64,000 bases of DNA from Fistularia commersonii (lineage: Eukaryota; Chordata; Actinopteri; Syngnathiformes; Fistulariidae), in the NCBI GenBank assembly GCA_037954325.1, contig JBBMNZ010000002.1, forward strand, positions 14,493,679 through 14,557,678, given 5' to 3'. Each line of letters opens with the position of its first letter. The stretch's first letter is position 1. The position numbers and the translations under genes are program-made. The notes below the pieces were generated by a model. The model was not told the DNA's origin. It ran no database searches and saw nothing but the letters and a program-made list of their open reading frames with translations. Shown here piece by piece: positions 12,001 to 22,900 of this stretch.

Positions 12001-14867
12001 AAGAAAAAAAAAAAATGAATCCCCTGAATCCTTTAATAATATTACTGTTATCTGTGCCTAGCTACACATAAGGAAACATTTCCCTGCTTGGCGACCGTCA
12101 TTGTTGTTTTTCGTATCTGCAGGTATCTTTGGCCAGCACTTGGATGAGTCAATGCTTTACGAGGGACAATGTGGCTCCCAGCGACCCATCCCTCTCCTGG
12201 TTGAACAATGTGTATGTTTCATACGTGAACACGGATTTAAGGAAGAGGGGCTTTTCAGGGCCCCGGGACAGACTAATCATGTCCGAGAACTGCAGGATGC
12301 ATTTGACTGTGGTGAGAAGCCACTGTTTGACAGGTGAGGTGGCAAGAGTTGGCATGTCCTTTATAGTGGCATGCTAAATGAAAATCCATCATAAATAACG
12401 TGAACTCCCTGTCTGTCACAGTTCCACAGATGTCCACACAGTGGCATCACTGCTAAAGCTGTACATAAGGGAACTGCCTGAGCCTGTAATTCCTTTCTCT
12501 AAGTACACACAATTTATCTCCTGTGCTCAGCTGCTAACCAAGAACAAAGAAATGGTAATTAAATATCCAACAGCCGATTTAAAAGCTCATTTGTCATTGA
12601 AATTAACATGTGTCCATGTTGTTCAAGGGTCTCATAGAGCTGGCCAAACAGGTGAAATCCCTTCCTCAGGTCAACTACAACCTCCTCAAATACATCTGCA
12701 AGTAAATGAGCGCAATCTTTCTCCTCAATCTCTATAGCCTTTAAGCATTATTCTCCTTCTTTTTTTTCCTTTTGACACAGCAAATCCACTGTCTCCATCT
12801 AATCCTGTCCTCGCATTCCTTTTTTCCCCCGTTCAATCACAAATATAGATGTGTCACCCTGTCATAGCTGAGGAATTAGTCGTAACACCCACCTCCTCAT
12901 GACTAGGGGAAAGTAGTGTCACATTAATTGCATGTGCATAATTGCTTTCCTCCTTGGCTTCCGCATCACAGCTGAGCACACGGGCCAAGATGATCCATGA
13001 CTCACTCCATCTCAGCATGAGTCAGAATTTCTGTGATAGAAATGAGAAAAATTTGAGTTTATGCCAGGTCAAAAGTACTGGTAAGTCATTCACCGATAAG
13101 GATTTTTAGATGTCAAACATTTTGATCTCTGCCCCTCAGGTTTCTTGATGAAGTCCAGTCACACTCTAGTGATAATAAGATGGGTGTTCAGAACCTGGCA
13201 ACTGTGTTTGGACCCAATATCCTTCGACCCAGGGTGGAGGACCCAGTTAGCATGATAGAGGGTCAGTAATAGTTTCAGTACATGTCATATCATGTGAACT
13301 TTTATTTGTATGATTGAACAGTATGCAGTAATGTATATCTTGTATTTCATAATGTTTGGTATTTTTAGGTTTTTGTGAGTTGAAACTGCCTATGTGCAAG
13401 ACTGGGAGTTACTGTCTCCATAGGTCAGCCTAGTGATTAGCTGACAAAGCTGTCCAGTGTCAGCTGAAAATGTATCCAGCTGACAGTGACCCTGAATGAG
13501 AAACATTATTGATTATGAAAGAAGTCATGAATGTTCCAAGCAAATAATATATCTATGGTTTTTTTTTTCCCACCGCCAATAGGAAGCTCCCAGGTACAGC
13601 ACCTGATGAATGTGCTGATTAGTGAACATTCAAGGCTTTACCAAAATGAGACGCCTGGAACGGAGGTGGAAATTCCTCTACAACACAATGAGATTTTTAC
13701 ACAAAAGAGCAAAGTAGAATGGCTCACGCATGAAGACAGTGGTCAGCAAGGCACAGGTAAAAAAAATGTTCAGCCTTCCATCTCTCCAACGGGAAATACG
13801 ATGACCGCGTCGAGCCCGGTTACGACCACCAAGACAGGTGAAGGTGTTCAGATGGAAGGGAAAAGCAAGACTAAGACAGATGAGAAAATGGATTGTAAAA
13901 AAGAAGGCAAAGGTGCAGGAGGAGCTGAGAGTGAAATTACTGTTAGTCCAAGTAAACAGTCCAGAGCCCTTCCCACGTGGAGGTGCTCCCTCAAAGGCAG
14001 CGCGGCATCCGGAGGGTCAAGAGGAAAAATAGGCGGATCAGCGGGGGACGTGTCCACGACCGGCGGGAGTAACTGGCTGATGAATGGCCTGTCATCCCTC
14101 CGAGTTCACCGACGTACCACCTCGTCTGGTGAGAGACTGAAAGACTCCACTCTGTCCCTGAAGGACTCCACACTCTCTCTTAAAGAGACAAATCTTTCAC
14201 TGAAGGACTCGAAGAGAGACTCTGACGAGGACTCGACTCAAACATCCGTCTCTCAGAGAGCCTTCCACCAGGCCCACAGACTGTCTGCCTATGACAACGT
14301 TGCTCCCTCCAGTCTAAGCCTGCCCGCTGACACCTCCATATGGACCACATTTGAGATTTCCCTGGCAGAGCCAGAGAGGAGTGACAGTGCGATAAAATCA
14401 GGGCAGGGACAAGACAGAACCACAGAGGAGAGGAAGAGTACAATTTCTTTGGACAACAAAATAAATGATGAGGAAGAACTCACTACAACAAACAACAGTC
14501 TTACCAACCAGGTGAGCGAACTTAAGCAGGAACTGAAGAGACAGAGGATAAGCTTTGAAACCAGTATTCACAGGTGAGAAAAATTGATATGTAAAGGTCA
14601 AATAAACAGTTCAAATCATCACAATGTGTAATTCATACCATTAATATTTCTTCTTTAAGGTTGGAGGAGTCTTGCTGCAAGTACCAGTCCCAGGTGCATC
14701 AACTAGAGGAGGAGTTGGACCAGGAGAAGAAGAAGTATCACATGTTAGAAATCCAACTCAGGAACTCAGAACGGGCACATCAGAGTGCAGAGAACAGAAA
14801 CATTCTCCTCCAGAAGGAAATGGAGGAGTTTTTCAAAACCCTGGGAGATCTAACACTGACCAAATAG
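3004..14867 (+). CDS. arhgap22: Rho GTPase-activating protein 22
   Basis: This RhoGAP of the ARHGAP22/24/25 family stimulates GTP hydrolysis by Rac-type GTPases and acts at membranes and the actin cortex. Coding exons: 3004-3037, 8681-8877, 9861-9948, 11468-11596, 12123-12333, 12422-12554, 12628-12701, 13140-13261, 13583-14573, 14660-14867. All introns are GT-AG and the exons sum to 2187 nt (728 codons plus stop), close to human ARHGAP22 (about 698). Exon 1 encodes MLSPKIKQARR, which I recognise as the ARHGAP22 N-terminus. PH domain is about residues 40-147 and RhoGAP about 150-345, with the arginine finger in GLFRAPG (about R195). A Ser/Thr-rich linker contains NWLMNGLSSLR, typical of ARHGAP22 rather than ARHGAP24. 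The C-terminal coiled coil begins near residue 660. The neighbour mapk8 is convergent. Intron 1 is 5.6 kb and full of retroposon debris. Confidence 0.93.
3860..4185 (-). mobile_element. Non-LTR retroposon 3' fragment (copy A)
   Basis: On the minus strand this piece resembles the C-terminal part of a LINE polyprotein, heavily decayed. It is clearly related to a better-preserved piece at about 49455-49790: both share stretches such as ataaatcttctctttggtct and ccatctcagtctggctt. It lies inside arhgap22 intron 1. It is too decayed to encode protein. Confidence 0.65.
4610..7213 (+). mobile_element. Decayed RTE-clade LINE (Rex3-like)
   Basis: Successive frames encode pieces of a non-LTR retrotransposon polyprotein. 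Apurinic endonuclease remnants end with DHHLMVSW near 5236-5260. They are followed by reverse transcriptase with EEQCGFRPG (about 6198-6225), SLSPILFI-like sequence near 6497 and the catalytic box FADD at 6594-6605. The thumb and C-terminal region follows (FKYLGS, LTYGHELWV, RRVAGLSLRDRV). Frameshifts and stops break the frame repeatedly, and about a hundred codons seem deleted after 7070. The element ends in GATG repeats (7190-7210), as I recall for Rex3. It lies sense-oriented in arhgap22 intron 1 and is inactive. Confidence 0.8.
8681..11596 (+). CDS. arhgap22: arhgap22 exons 2-4: PH domain
   Basis: Exon 2 (8681-8877) joins exon 1 in phase 1, rebuilding an Ala codon, then encodes RSKSMVLGE and the PH core beginning KAGWLKRQRSIMKNW. 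Exon 3 (9861-9948) encodes the middle strands, including NELPPSQDEPG. Exon 4 (11468-11596) ends the domain with the C-terminal helix MEDWARAIRRAI, whose Trp is the near-invariant PH tryptophan. PH domains in this family bind phosphoinositides and bring the GAP to membranes. Donor and acceptor signals are standard, for example 9949 gtaggt. Confidence 0.9.
10254..10541. mobile_element. TIR-bearing MITE, copy 1
   Basis: A 288-bp element bounded by terminal inverted repeats of about 44 bp that differ at only two positions; the ends read caggactgtctcag and ctgagacagtcctg. It has no coding capacity, so it is a non-autonomous DNA transposon. A TA precedes the left end; the right flank reads CA where a TA duplication would be expected. 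It lies in arhgap22 intron 3. A second copy in the opposite orientation is at 18524-18770. Confidence 0.8.
11770..12000 (+). repeat. Probable LINE-tail repeat
   Basis: AT-rich intronic sequence containing ttgctgctactgactgtcta and ending with a perfect 11-bp hairpin at about 11974-11999. The composition resembles the 3' tail at 20490-20790. The family is not certain. Confidence 0.35.
12123..13261 (+). CDS. arhgap22: arhgap22 exons 5-8: RhoGAP domain
   Basis: Exons 12123-12333, 12422-12554, 12628-12701 and 13140-13261 encode the catalytic GAP fold. Visible hallmarks are LLVEQCVCFI, EEGLFRAPG with the catalytic arginine, LYIRELPEPVIPF, YNLLKYICKFLDEV and NLATVFGPNILRP. Phases across the exons run 1-0, 0-0, 0-2 and 2-1, so each junction is constrained. 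No key residue is missing, so GAP activity is expected. Confidence 0.92.
13583..14867 (+). CDS. arhgap22: arhgap22 exons 9-10: linker and coiled coil
   Basis: Exon 9 (13583-14573, 991 nt) finishes the GAP fold (SSQVQHLMNVLI) and encodes a long Ser/Thr/Lys-rich, probably disordered linker. A degenerate repeat of about nine residues on the theme LKDSTLS lies at about 14137-14208. RLSAYDNV follows, a motif shared by ARHGAP22 and ARHGAP24. Exon 10 (14660-14867) encodes a charged heptad-like helix (LEEELDQEKKKYHMLEI, later KEMEEFFKTLGDLTL) and the stop codon TAG. The coiled coil probably serves oligomerisation. Confidence 0.9.
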
Positions 14868-16874
14868 ACCAGATCTACCTGCCTTCACTACCTGGTCCAT
14901 CAGAGGAGACACGTGAATCATTCAAGGAAAAGTTGGCCCAAAGCTTTGAAGACCAAATACCTCTAGTGCAGTTTAACTTGCCTTCATGTCTTCTCTATAA
15001 CAAACATGCTGTGCCTACACTGACCAGTGCCAACTCCTCTGGACTAAACACCTCATTTCTCATTCCTCAAAGTTCTGTAAGACAGATCATGTAGTTATTC
15101 ATTGAGCCAGTTTTTTTTTTTTTACACCATAGCAGGCCTTTTTGACAATACATGTCTCTCCGGATGTACCCTCTTAATATTTTGGTTAGCAAGTGATGTG
15201 AACCTCATAAAAAAGTACAGAGGCGTTAAAATTCAACTCTTTTATTTGTTGGGAGTTGAAAGTGAACAGGTTCCATTTCTGATGCAAATTCAATTCCCAA
15301 TTGTCGCAATTGGCCTGACAAACCATGGTAAACCTTTTTGCTGGTGGCGCTTGTGCAGCCCACCAAAGGACAGCAACAGCATCCCTAGGGTGGTGAATGG
15401 CTTTCTTTTTTAGGGGGATACCTGCACTAATACCGGACACCCTAAAAGAAAAGTCATGCGCAGACTAATCTATCTTTTCTAATTTGATGTTATGTAGAGG
15501 AAAACTACAAAAAAAGGGAAGCCACAACAATCAGTTGAGACATGGCCAAGTCAAGTGTCAGACATGCATCATAAATCCCCAAGTGCATTCTGGGAGCTGA
15601 TGCTTGTACTTATGGCCTGCAGTGCCCAAATATGGTAATGGCAAAGAGACAGGTTGGGAATTTTAGCCATCAAATACATCCAAAGTTTATCATGGCAGGT
15701 TGTTTGTATTCTGACTCCCATACATCTACAGTAAAATGTACAGATCATTGACAACTCTAATCTTTGAATTATATTGCACAGAAAATGAAATAAATTATGA
15801 AACAAAATGCATAGAAACAATACTTCTGAATGAAATGTACATAACGTATAACAGCCTCAGAGCTTGAAATAAATAAATACAGAAAAAAAAAATACAATTT
15901 TCGCATTTCTTTCAAAAGATGTATGTCATGAGAGTACTCTTCAGAAACGTTTTTGAGTCTGTGTTCATGTGTGAGGTAGAACTCAGGAAAACGCACCACG
16001 GAGGAGTCGAATGAAAATCACTAAGGTGGGTAAGGGCACTTAAATTAAAAAATAAATATCAGACAGCAGTGAATAATGTCTGAAAGAACCTGCCAATGGA
16101 TATAATGACTAATTTAAACTTAGTGTTCAGTGACATCCGAAAACACAGCACTCATCCTAGCCAGTGAAGTGGCCTATTTTGACTTATTACAGCGCTTACA
16201 GCAAGCTGTTCACTTACATTCACCCTGTTCTTCCAATAGACCGTCACCGCTAAATTACAGCTGAATTAAAAAAAAACAAGCTGTAATGCAGTCAGCATGA
16301 CAGTGCTGCAGTACAAGAGAAATTCAAAGTCCGGGCCATACAGCTTGTCAAAATGCATACAATCAGAGGTGACATAATAATAAGGTATCTTCAATGTGCC
16401 AAAGGAAATTTTCTACAAGGATGGTGAGGAATAATATCAAAACAAATCATTTGCATGTAATGTGTTATCATTTGAGTAACACGTAGATCCATTCTAATGT
16501 CCCAAAAACAATACAAAAATGCCAAATGAAAATTTTAAAAAATATACTAAAATTAACATTGCACTGCTAACAGCATAGTATTCAACACTCTTAGCAGTAG
16601 CTGAAAACTACCGTGTAAAATACAGTCAGATCCCTCTCTTTCGTCACATACATCACAGATTCACATCAAAACATATTCTTGATTCTTTGCAGCAAAAATA
16701 CAGTAATGATACAATTTCAAACCACAATCATTTACAGTAGTATAGGGGCAATAAAAACAAACTGTACATTAAAAGCGCAATTCTACAAACTAACATGAGA
16801 ACTTCTGTTGACCTTAACCCTCCAATCCAACACACAGAAGGTGCACTAAACAAGAATTTTTTTTTTTTAAGTAA

Positions 16875-16913
<39 letters not shown>

Positions 16914-16946
16914 AAGTAGTAGTAGTAATGTGTTTGTATGTGTGCG
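14868..16946. other. Convergent 3' UTRs of arhgap22 and mapk8
   Basis: This 2.08-kb stretch lies between the arhgap22 stop (+) and the mapk8 stop (-) and contains no further gene. Plus-strand AATAAA signals occur at 15789-15794 and 15868-15877. A minus-strand AATAAA lies at 15241-15246. If these are used, the two 3' UTRs overlap in antisense. Confidence 0.6.
16871..16926. repeat. (TAG)n trinucleotide repeat
   Basis: About 18 TAG units with one AAG interruption, preceded by a T run at 16857-16869. On the mapk8 strand it reads as a CTA repeat starting about 20 bases after the stop codon, within the 3' UTR. Confidence 0.95.
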
Positions 16947-19900
16947 TTATCTGCAGCAGGCCAGAGCACCTAGGGATGTGTGACTGTCCAAACTGCTGTC
17001 TGTTTCAGAGGTCATGTTGGGGTCACTGCTTGTGTCAGTGGGCTCCGTGGACATGGATGACACATCATTTGCTGAAGAAGAGGAGGACGTGGGTTGAGGG
17101 GGGCTATCGATCACTGCTGCACCTGTGCTGGGAAAAACACACGTCACCGCATAAGTTTCATTTAAATTCACACAATCATGACCAGAGCTCTGTCACAAAT
17201 ATAGGCTAATAGTATGATCATTTGAATTTGGTTCGGGGGCAGAGTGGCTGCCAAACATACCTGCAGTGATTTGAATAACAGAAAAACACACACAAATCCA
17301 ATAAGAAATGTTGGCCAAACTATCATCTTTTCATACATTTCAGTTGTAGAGATTTTTAGTAAATGATTTTAGTGAATTGCATTTTCAAAGTTCAAACCAG
17401 AAATGCAGAATGTGAAATTAATCATTTGATTTCGCTTTTAACCTACAGAATAACAGTCACACATTCATTATCTAGTTTTGTTTCTTATATAATGCATTTT
17501 AACAAGGCTAAAAATCAGACAAATGAATAAAACAGAAAGGAAAATAAAAACATCCAAAAGGTATACAAGCAACTTCCCTATCTTGATAAGAGACTGAGCA
17601 GAACCTCAATTAAGAACAATTTATTTCCAAACTTCGAATTGAATTGTTGAGACCAAGGCTCTGCCCCTGTTTATTTTCAAGTTGTCAACCTACTGTACCT
17701 ATACAATCACATTTTTGACTCATTCTCCTGATGTGCACCACAAATGTAAAAAAGCTTACAGTCAATCTTGACCTGTAACTCAATAAAAATCTCCCTGATA
17801 CTGTATGAGTTCTGACTTATGACTAATTTAAATCTCACTGCAACAAGTCAGTGAAAATTAAATTAAACCAAACTTAAGTGAAACCAGCTTCAGTCTAGAT
17901 TTAAGCTGTATGTCGATTCAAACTTTTTGTCCAATCCAAGTGTTCTGCTTTGTTTTTTCTTGTTTGAGTGGCTTCACCGATGGAAAATTAGCACTAGTTC
18001 TGTGACCCAGGTTTGAGTGATTACTCACCTAGAGGTGACGGCTGTCCTCTTATCACTCCATTTTTTGTCCATTCTTCCCATTCACTCACCTCCTTATAGA
18101 TCAGCTCTGCAAATGCATAGACAAAAAGTGGGGCAGAGAAATCTTTGATGCGTGTATTTGTTACAATGTTTCTTAACAGTGTATTGCATTCTGCACAGTC
18201 CAAACAGCATCATGTTTCTAATTTGGACGAGCTGCGCTGGTGTGACCCTTCTAAAAATGAGTGCTGGGTCATTATCACCCAGCAGGGCTTGGGATGAGCT
18301 CATCCTACTGCACGACTGAAAGTGATATTTCCACCCAATCCGGGGTGTCTTCGCTGCAAGCTTTAAACATCCAAAACACAGCCTTGGTCTTTGGAGACCC
18401 GATATGGGTCTCTATAAAAAAATAAAATAAAACCATAGAGTATAGACCAATTTATTAGGTACATTGAATTTTAATTTAAATGTATTAATTGCAGATGATT
18501 GCTGATAAGTTGCAGATAAGTTCTTTATCTTCTGTAATGCAATTACAAAAACAAAAATGTCATACATTCTGGATTCCTTACAAATCAACTGAAATATTGC
18601 AAGCCTTTTATTATTTTAATATTATTGATCATGGCTTACGTCTGAAGAAAACTCAAAAATCCTATCTCAAAATATTAGAATATAATGAAAAAGTCATTTT
18701 TGTTTTTTTAATTGCATTGCAGAAGATAAAGAACTTTGTCACAATATTCTAATGTTATGAGACAGTCCTGTATAATAAAAGAGGCAATAATACATTTTCT
18801 CACAAGCCTTATAATGCATACCTATACTGTCTGAATCTAACTAATTCTTTCAGAATAGAAGAGAAGAGTACATTAGCTCAGGTGAGCAGCTCTCTGAAAG
18901 ACTTGCAGTTCTAAATTAGTGGACGGGAGGTCTTGGCTAACAATGTTTTAAAATCATAGACCATTACTGTGAGGAAAAAAAGGCAGCCTCCTTAAAAAAT
19001 AAGGCAAGAAATTACCTATAAAAAAACTGTTATTTTTCACTTGCAAAAAAAAAAACATAGCCACCAAAGAATGATGGGGATATGTGATTTTGATTTAGTC
19101 CAAGGAAATATCATTGTATTTAAAATATATTACTATGGGAAAAGGGATTACTGAATATGATGATGGTCATTTTGATCAGTTTTGTTCTGTCCTAAATTAA
19201 ATAAATGAATCAACTGCGGAGCTCCAGAGCTGTTCAATATCAGACTGAAAATGACAGATAAGTTCAACCTTTCCACTCCTCCACTGTGTGCTCTCTTTCA
19301 TCAAGCTGCTTATCGGGGATCTTCGGTGGGGGCTGAGGGAAAGAGAATGGCTTGAATGACACATCCACTTTAAAAAGGAACAACACCAACTTTCCATTTC
19401 CATTGTCAACAACATACCGCTTCCACTTCAGCTGGGTCATACCAAACATTGATATAGGGGTGCTGCAAGGCCTCATCTACAGAGATCCGTTTTGAAGCAT
19501 CAATCACTAACATCTTGGATAGGAGATCTCTTGCCTGGCTCGCTGAGGAGAACAAACAGATGAGAAACTCTGCTGTTTAGTGGATCAACTACAAAGAGTA
19601 TTTGATAAATGACCTGTTTATGATCTGAGTGTATTGTAAGATGACAAAAATCAAATGGTACCTTTCAGTTTGTTGTGATCAGAATCAGCGGGGAAGAGCA
19701 CGTCTGGAAAAAGCTTCTCAAAGCTGTATCCAGCATAGCGAGGCCTGTTCTCTACATACGTTCTCACTGACTGGTTCAGCTTCATTAGAAAATCCTGAGA
19801 TGGAGTACCGAGCTGCTCAATTACCTTGTTCCACTGGTCAATATCTTAAGTGTAAACATTAAGGAGACAGGCTACGAAAAACAATACTCACTCCAGCACA

Positions 19901-22900
19901 CACACTGTAACACTTCATTGAGGCAAGTTGACATTGAACCTCCTTTAACCAACACTTAAGCAGTTCTTCTAAGTCTACACACATGAATATACCACGTCTC
20001 GATCATATGACTGATATTGGAGGAGGCATTTTATGAGGCGATGGAAAGCAGCTGTCATGATATTGTACTCCACTATAATTCACAAAATTTTGGGTGACCG
20101 ACAGGCACAGCAGAGCAATGACGGAAGTCATGTGTCTTGATGGCAGAAGAACACTGGGGAACAGTGGGAATAGTGCCGGATCTCTATACGAAGCATGACA
20201 TGATGAGACAGTGATCAATCAGTGATGGGGAAGGATACGATCAGTGCCAGGGAACAATACACTTCCCCTGATCATCTCAGCCACTATGCAGCCCACTGAC
20301 CATACATCCACTGGAGGTGGATGTTTAGATGACGGGTAGGTGGACATGCAAACATAGAGGTGAGAAAAGAAAGAAGAACACAAAAATAAAAGTGAAAAGA
20401 ATGCAAACAGAATGGTGATGAGGTGGAGAGTAGAGATGAAAATGGAGCTCATGCTGTATAGGCCATATACAGAGAAAGCACCCGCACAATTCCTGCCTAT
20501 CTTTATTTATTTATTTTATTCCTGTCATCGCTATTGTCACTTTATTTATATTGTCTAATGTTTGGGTTGTGTATTTTTCACCCTTACTGTTCCTTTATGT
20601 TGTCCATTATTATCCCTGATGTTGTTGTTGTTTATTCATGGCTGTCTTGCTAATTTCTGTCTTCTGTCTCTCTATTTATATTTATATTCATATTGATTTT
20701 ACTTGTTTATTTTTTGACATTATAACTGTTACGCTGCTGTGACAAAGGAATTTCCCCTATGGGGATCAATAAAGTTTATCTTATCTTACTCTGGAGAAGG
20801 GATCTCATTCATTACAGACCCCTGTTTTATATCCAGTAACTGTCTTGAAAGCTCCAAATACTGAATTATGAGACTGTCCCCAATACTGATCCCTTTGTAT
20901 GAAATACCACATTTTGCATGTTAAATATTTTGTGATTTTCACAGCACAAATCATGCAGGTTTGACAAAAAAATCCTTAACAATCAGCAAGAGTCAAGAAC
21001 TTAAAAAGCACAGGGGAGCATAAGGATACAGTCCCGTCCTGGGAAAAGGATTTTATGTCGAACCATTTCAGCCAGAATGCAGCCCACAGACCAGATGTCC
21101 ACTAGTCGAGTGGAACACGGTTAACAAAGCGAGTAAGAGGTGAGAGGAATGCAAAGCAGTAGGTTATTTACAGACTGATTAGTATGCTCTGAATTATAGA
21201 AAATTATACACAAAAAGGATCAGCTTCTTTGAGAAAAACTGTATTTTCCAGGTCATGGATAAGAAACAGTGAGGTACTGAGCATACCGGTATATGTTTTT
21301 GATCTATATATAAACCAACAGTAAGACTACTAACAGGTAATTTATAAGTCCAATTATAATTGTAAGTGCTATTTCAAAAATTCTACTCATCCAACAATGT
21401 TCTACAATTGTTCTACTATGTTCTATGATTTTTTTTCCTCAGTAAAATTGATGTTTGTTTTTAAAACTCGAGAAAAGACACAATGAGGAAATTGGCAAGG
21501 CATCACCTGAAAAGGCTGGTAATTACTTAAAAATCTGCAAAAAAAAAAAAAAAAAAAAGAACTAAACAAGAAATTAAGCAAAAAATGTCCAGAAAATATT
21601 GAAATATTGGCATTGAATCACATTCATTTTTGGAAATACTCAGTTAATATAGTTATGTCGATAATTTTCAAACCAATGTAAATATGGTGACATATAAGTA
21701 TAACCTGGTAAATCAATGCTTTTCAATATCACATTTTCTGTCCCCTATTGTCAAGCCCGAGAAAAGACAGTGCATTGGATTAGTGACACATTTATTGATA
21801 AGCACTGACCATTGGCTTGGTAGCCCATGCCCAAGATCACTTCCGGTGCTCTGTAGTAACGCGTGACCACATATGGCGTCATCAGCAGGCCTGTGGCGGC
21901 TGTCCGAGCCAGGCCAAAATCCAAAATTTTCAACGTACAATCGGACTTGACAACTATATTGCTGGGCTTGAGATCCTGAGGGGAGAGACGTTGAAATTGT
22001 ATTTTGTTAATTGTAAATATTTTTCAGAGTATGCAATACATCTTGACCCATCTAGATTTTTTACAAGTTCATAGATGCACGCTAGTTCAGCAATTATTGT
22101 TTGCTTAAAGCTTAAAACTGAGTCTGTGAGATATTGAATAATATCTTAAAATGTTAGCCGTGGTCTTATTGATACTCAAATAAATTATAGCTGCAGAATC
22201 AATGCATTTCATTCAGGGTTCACTCGCAAATAACAGAGGTCTAAATCCTTCACAATAACAGGTTATTAGCAGTTTTTATGACAAAAAAAAAGGAATGTAA
22301 ATATTTCCAAAAAATTGGGTACACTAATTGACAGCTTGCCCTGACAATTCAACACCAGGTTCAACATTCAAACAGAATGGTGATGGTCAGTATCTGGTCC
22401 TGGTGTTTGACCCGATAAGTCCCAAAATCCACTGCTCACCCGGTGAATGATGCCGGCAGCGTGGAGGTGTTTGATACCGCACAACATCTGATAGAGTAGA
22501 TACGACAGTCTCTCGTGGTCCAGCTCCATCTGAATGACCTGGCAGAGGTTGGCATCCATCAGCTCCATCACCAAGTATCTTTTAGAGGAAACAGCACAAG
22601 CATTTAAGAAACATTTAATGACACCGTTATAAATAGTTTAATTGCTTTGAAATCAGAGCACACTTTACAACATCAAGAAAATTCAGTCACTTACACATCC
22701 TGGAACTCTTCAAATGTTTTTTGTGGTGTAAATACATTTAACAGGCCAATGATCTGCAGGTGTAAAGAGACATGAATCCAAAAGATACATTAGAATCACT
22801 TAAATTGAACATCTAGACCATACTTATTAGAAATACTGTTTCTGCCACTGATCAATTTCAATGTAGTTGAAAAGATCTCCATACATACATTTTTGTGATT

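Noticed and set aside
13848..14601. Minus-strand frames of 60-87 codons opposite arhgap22 exon 9
   Set aside because: Shadows of the long coding exon, with no motif of their own.
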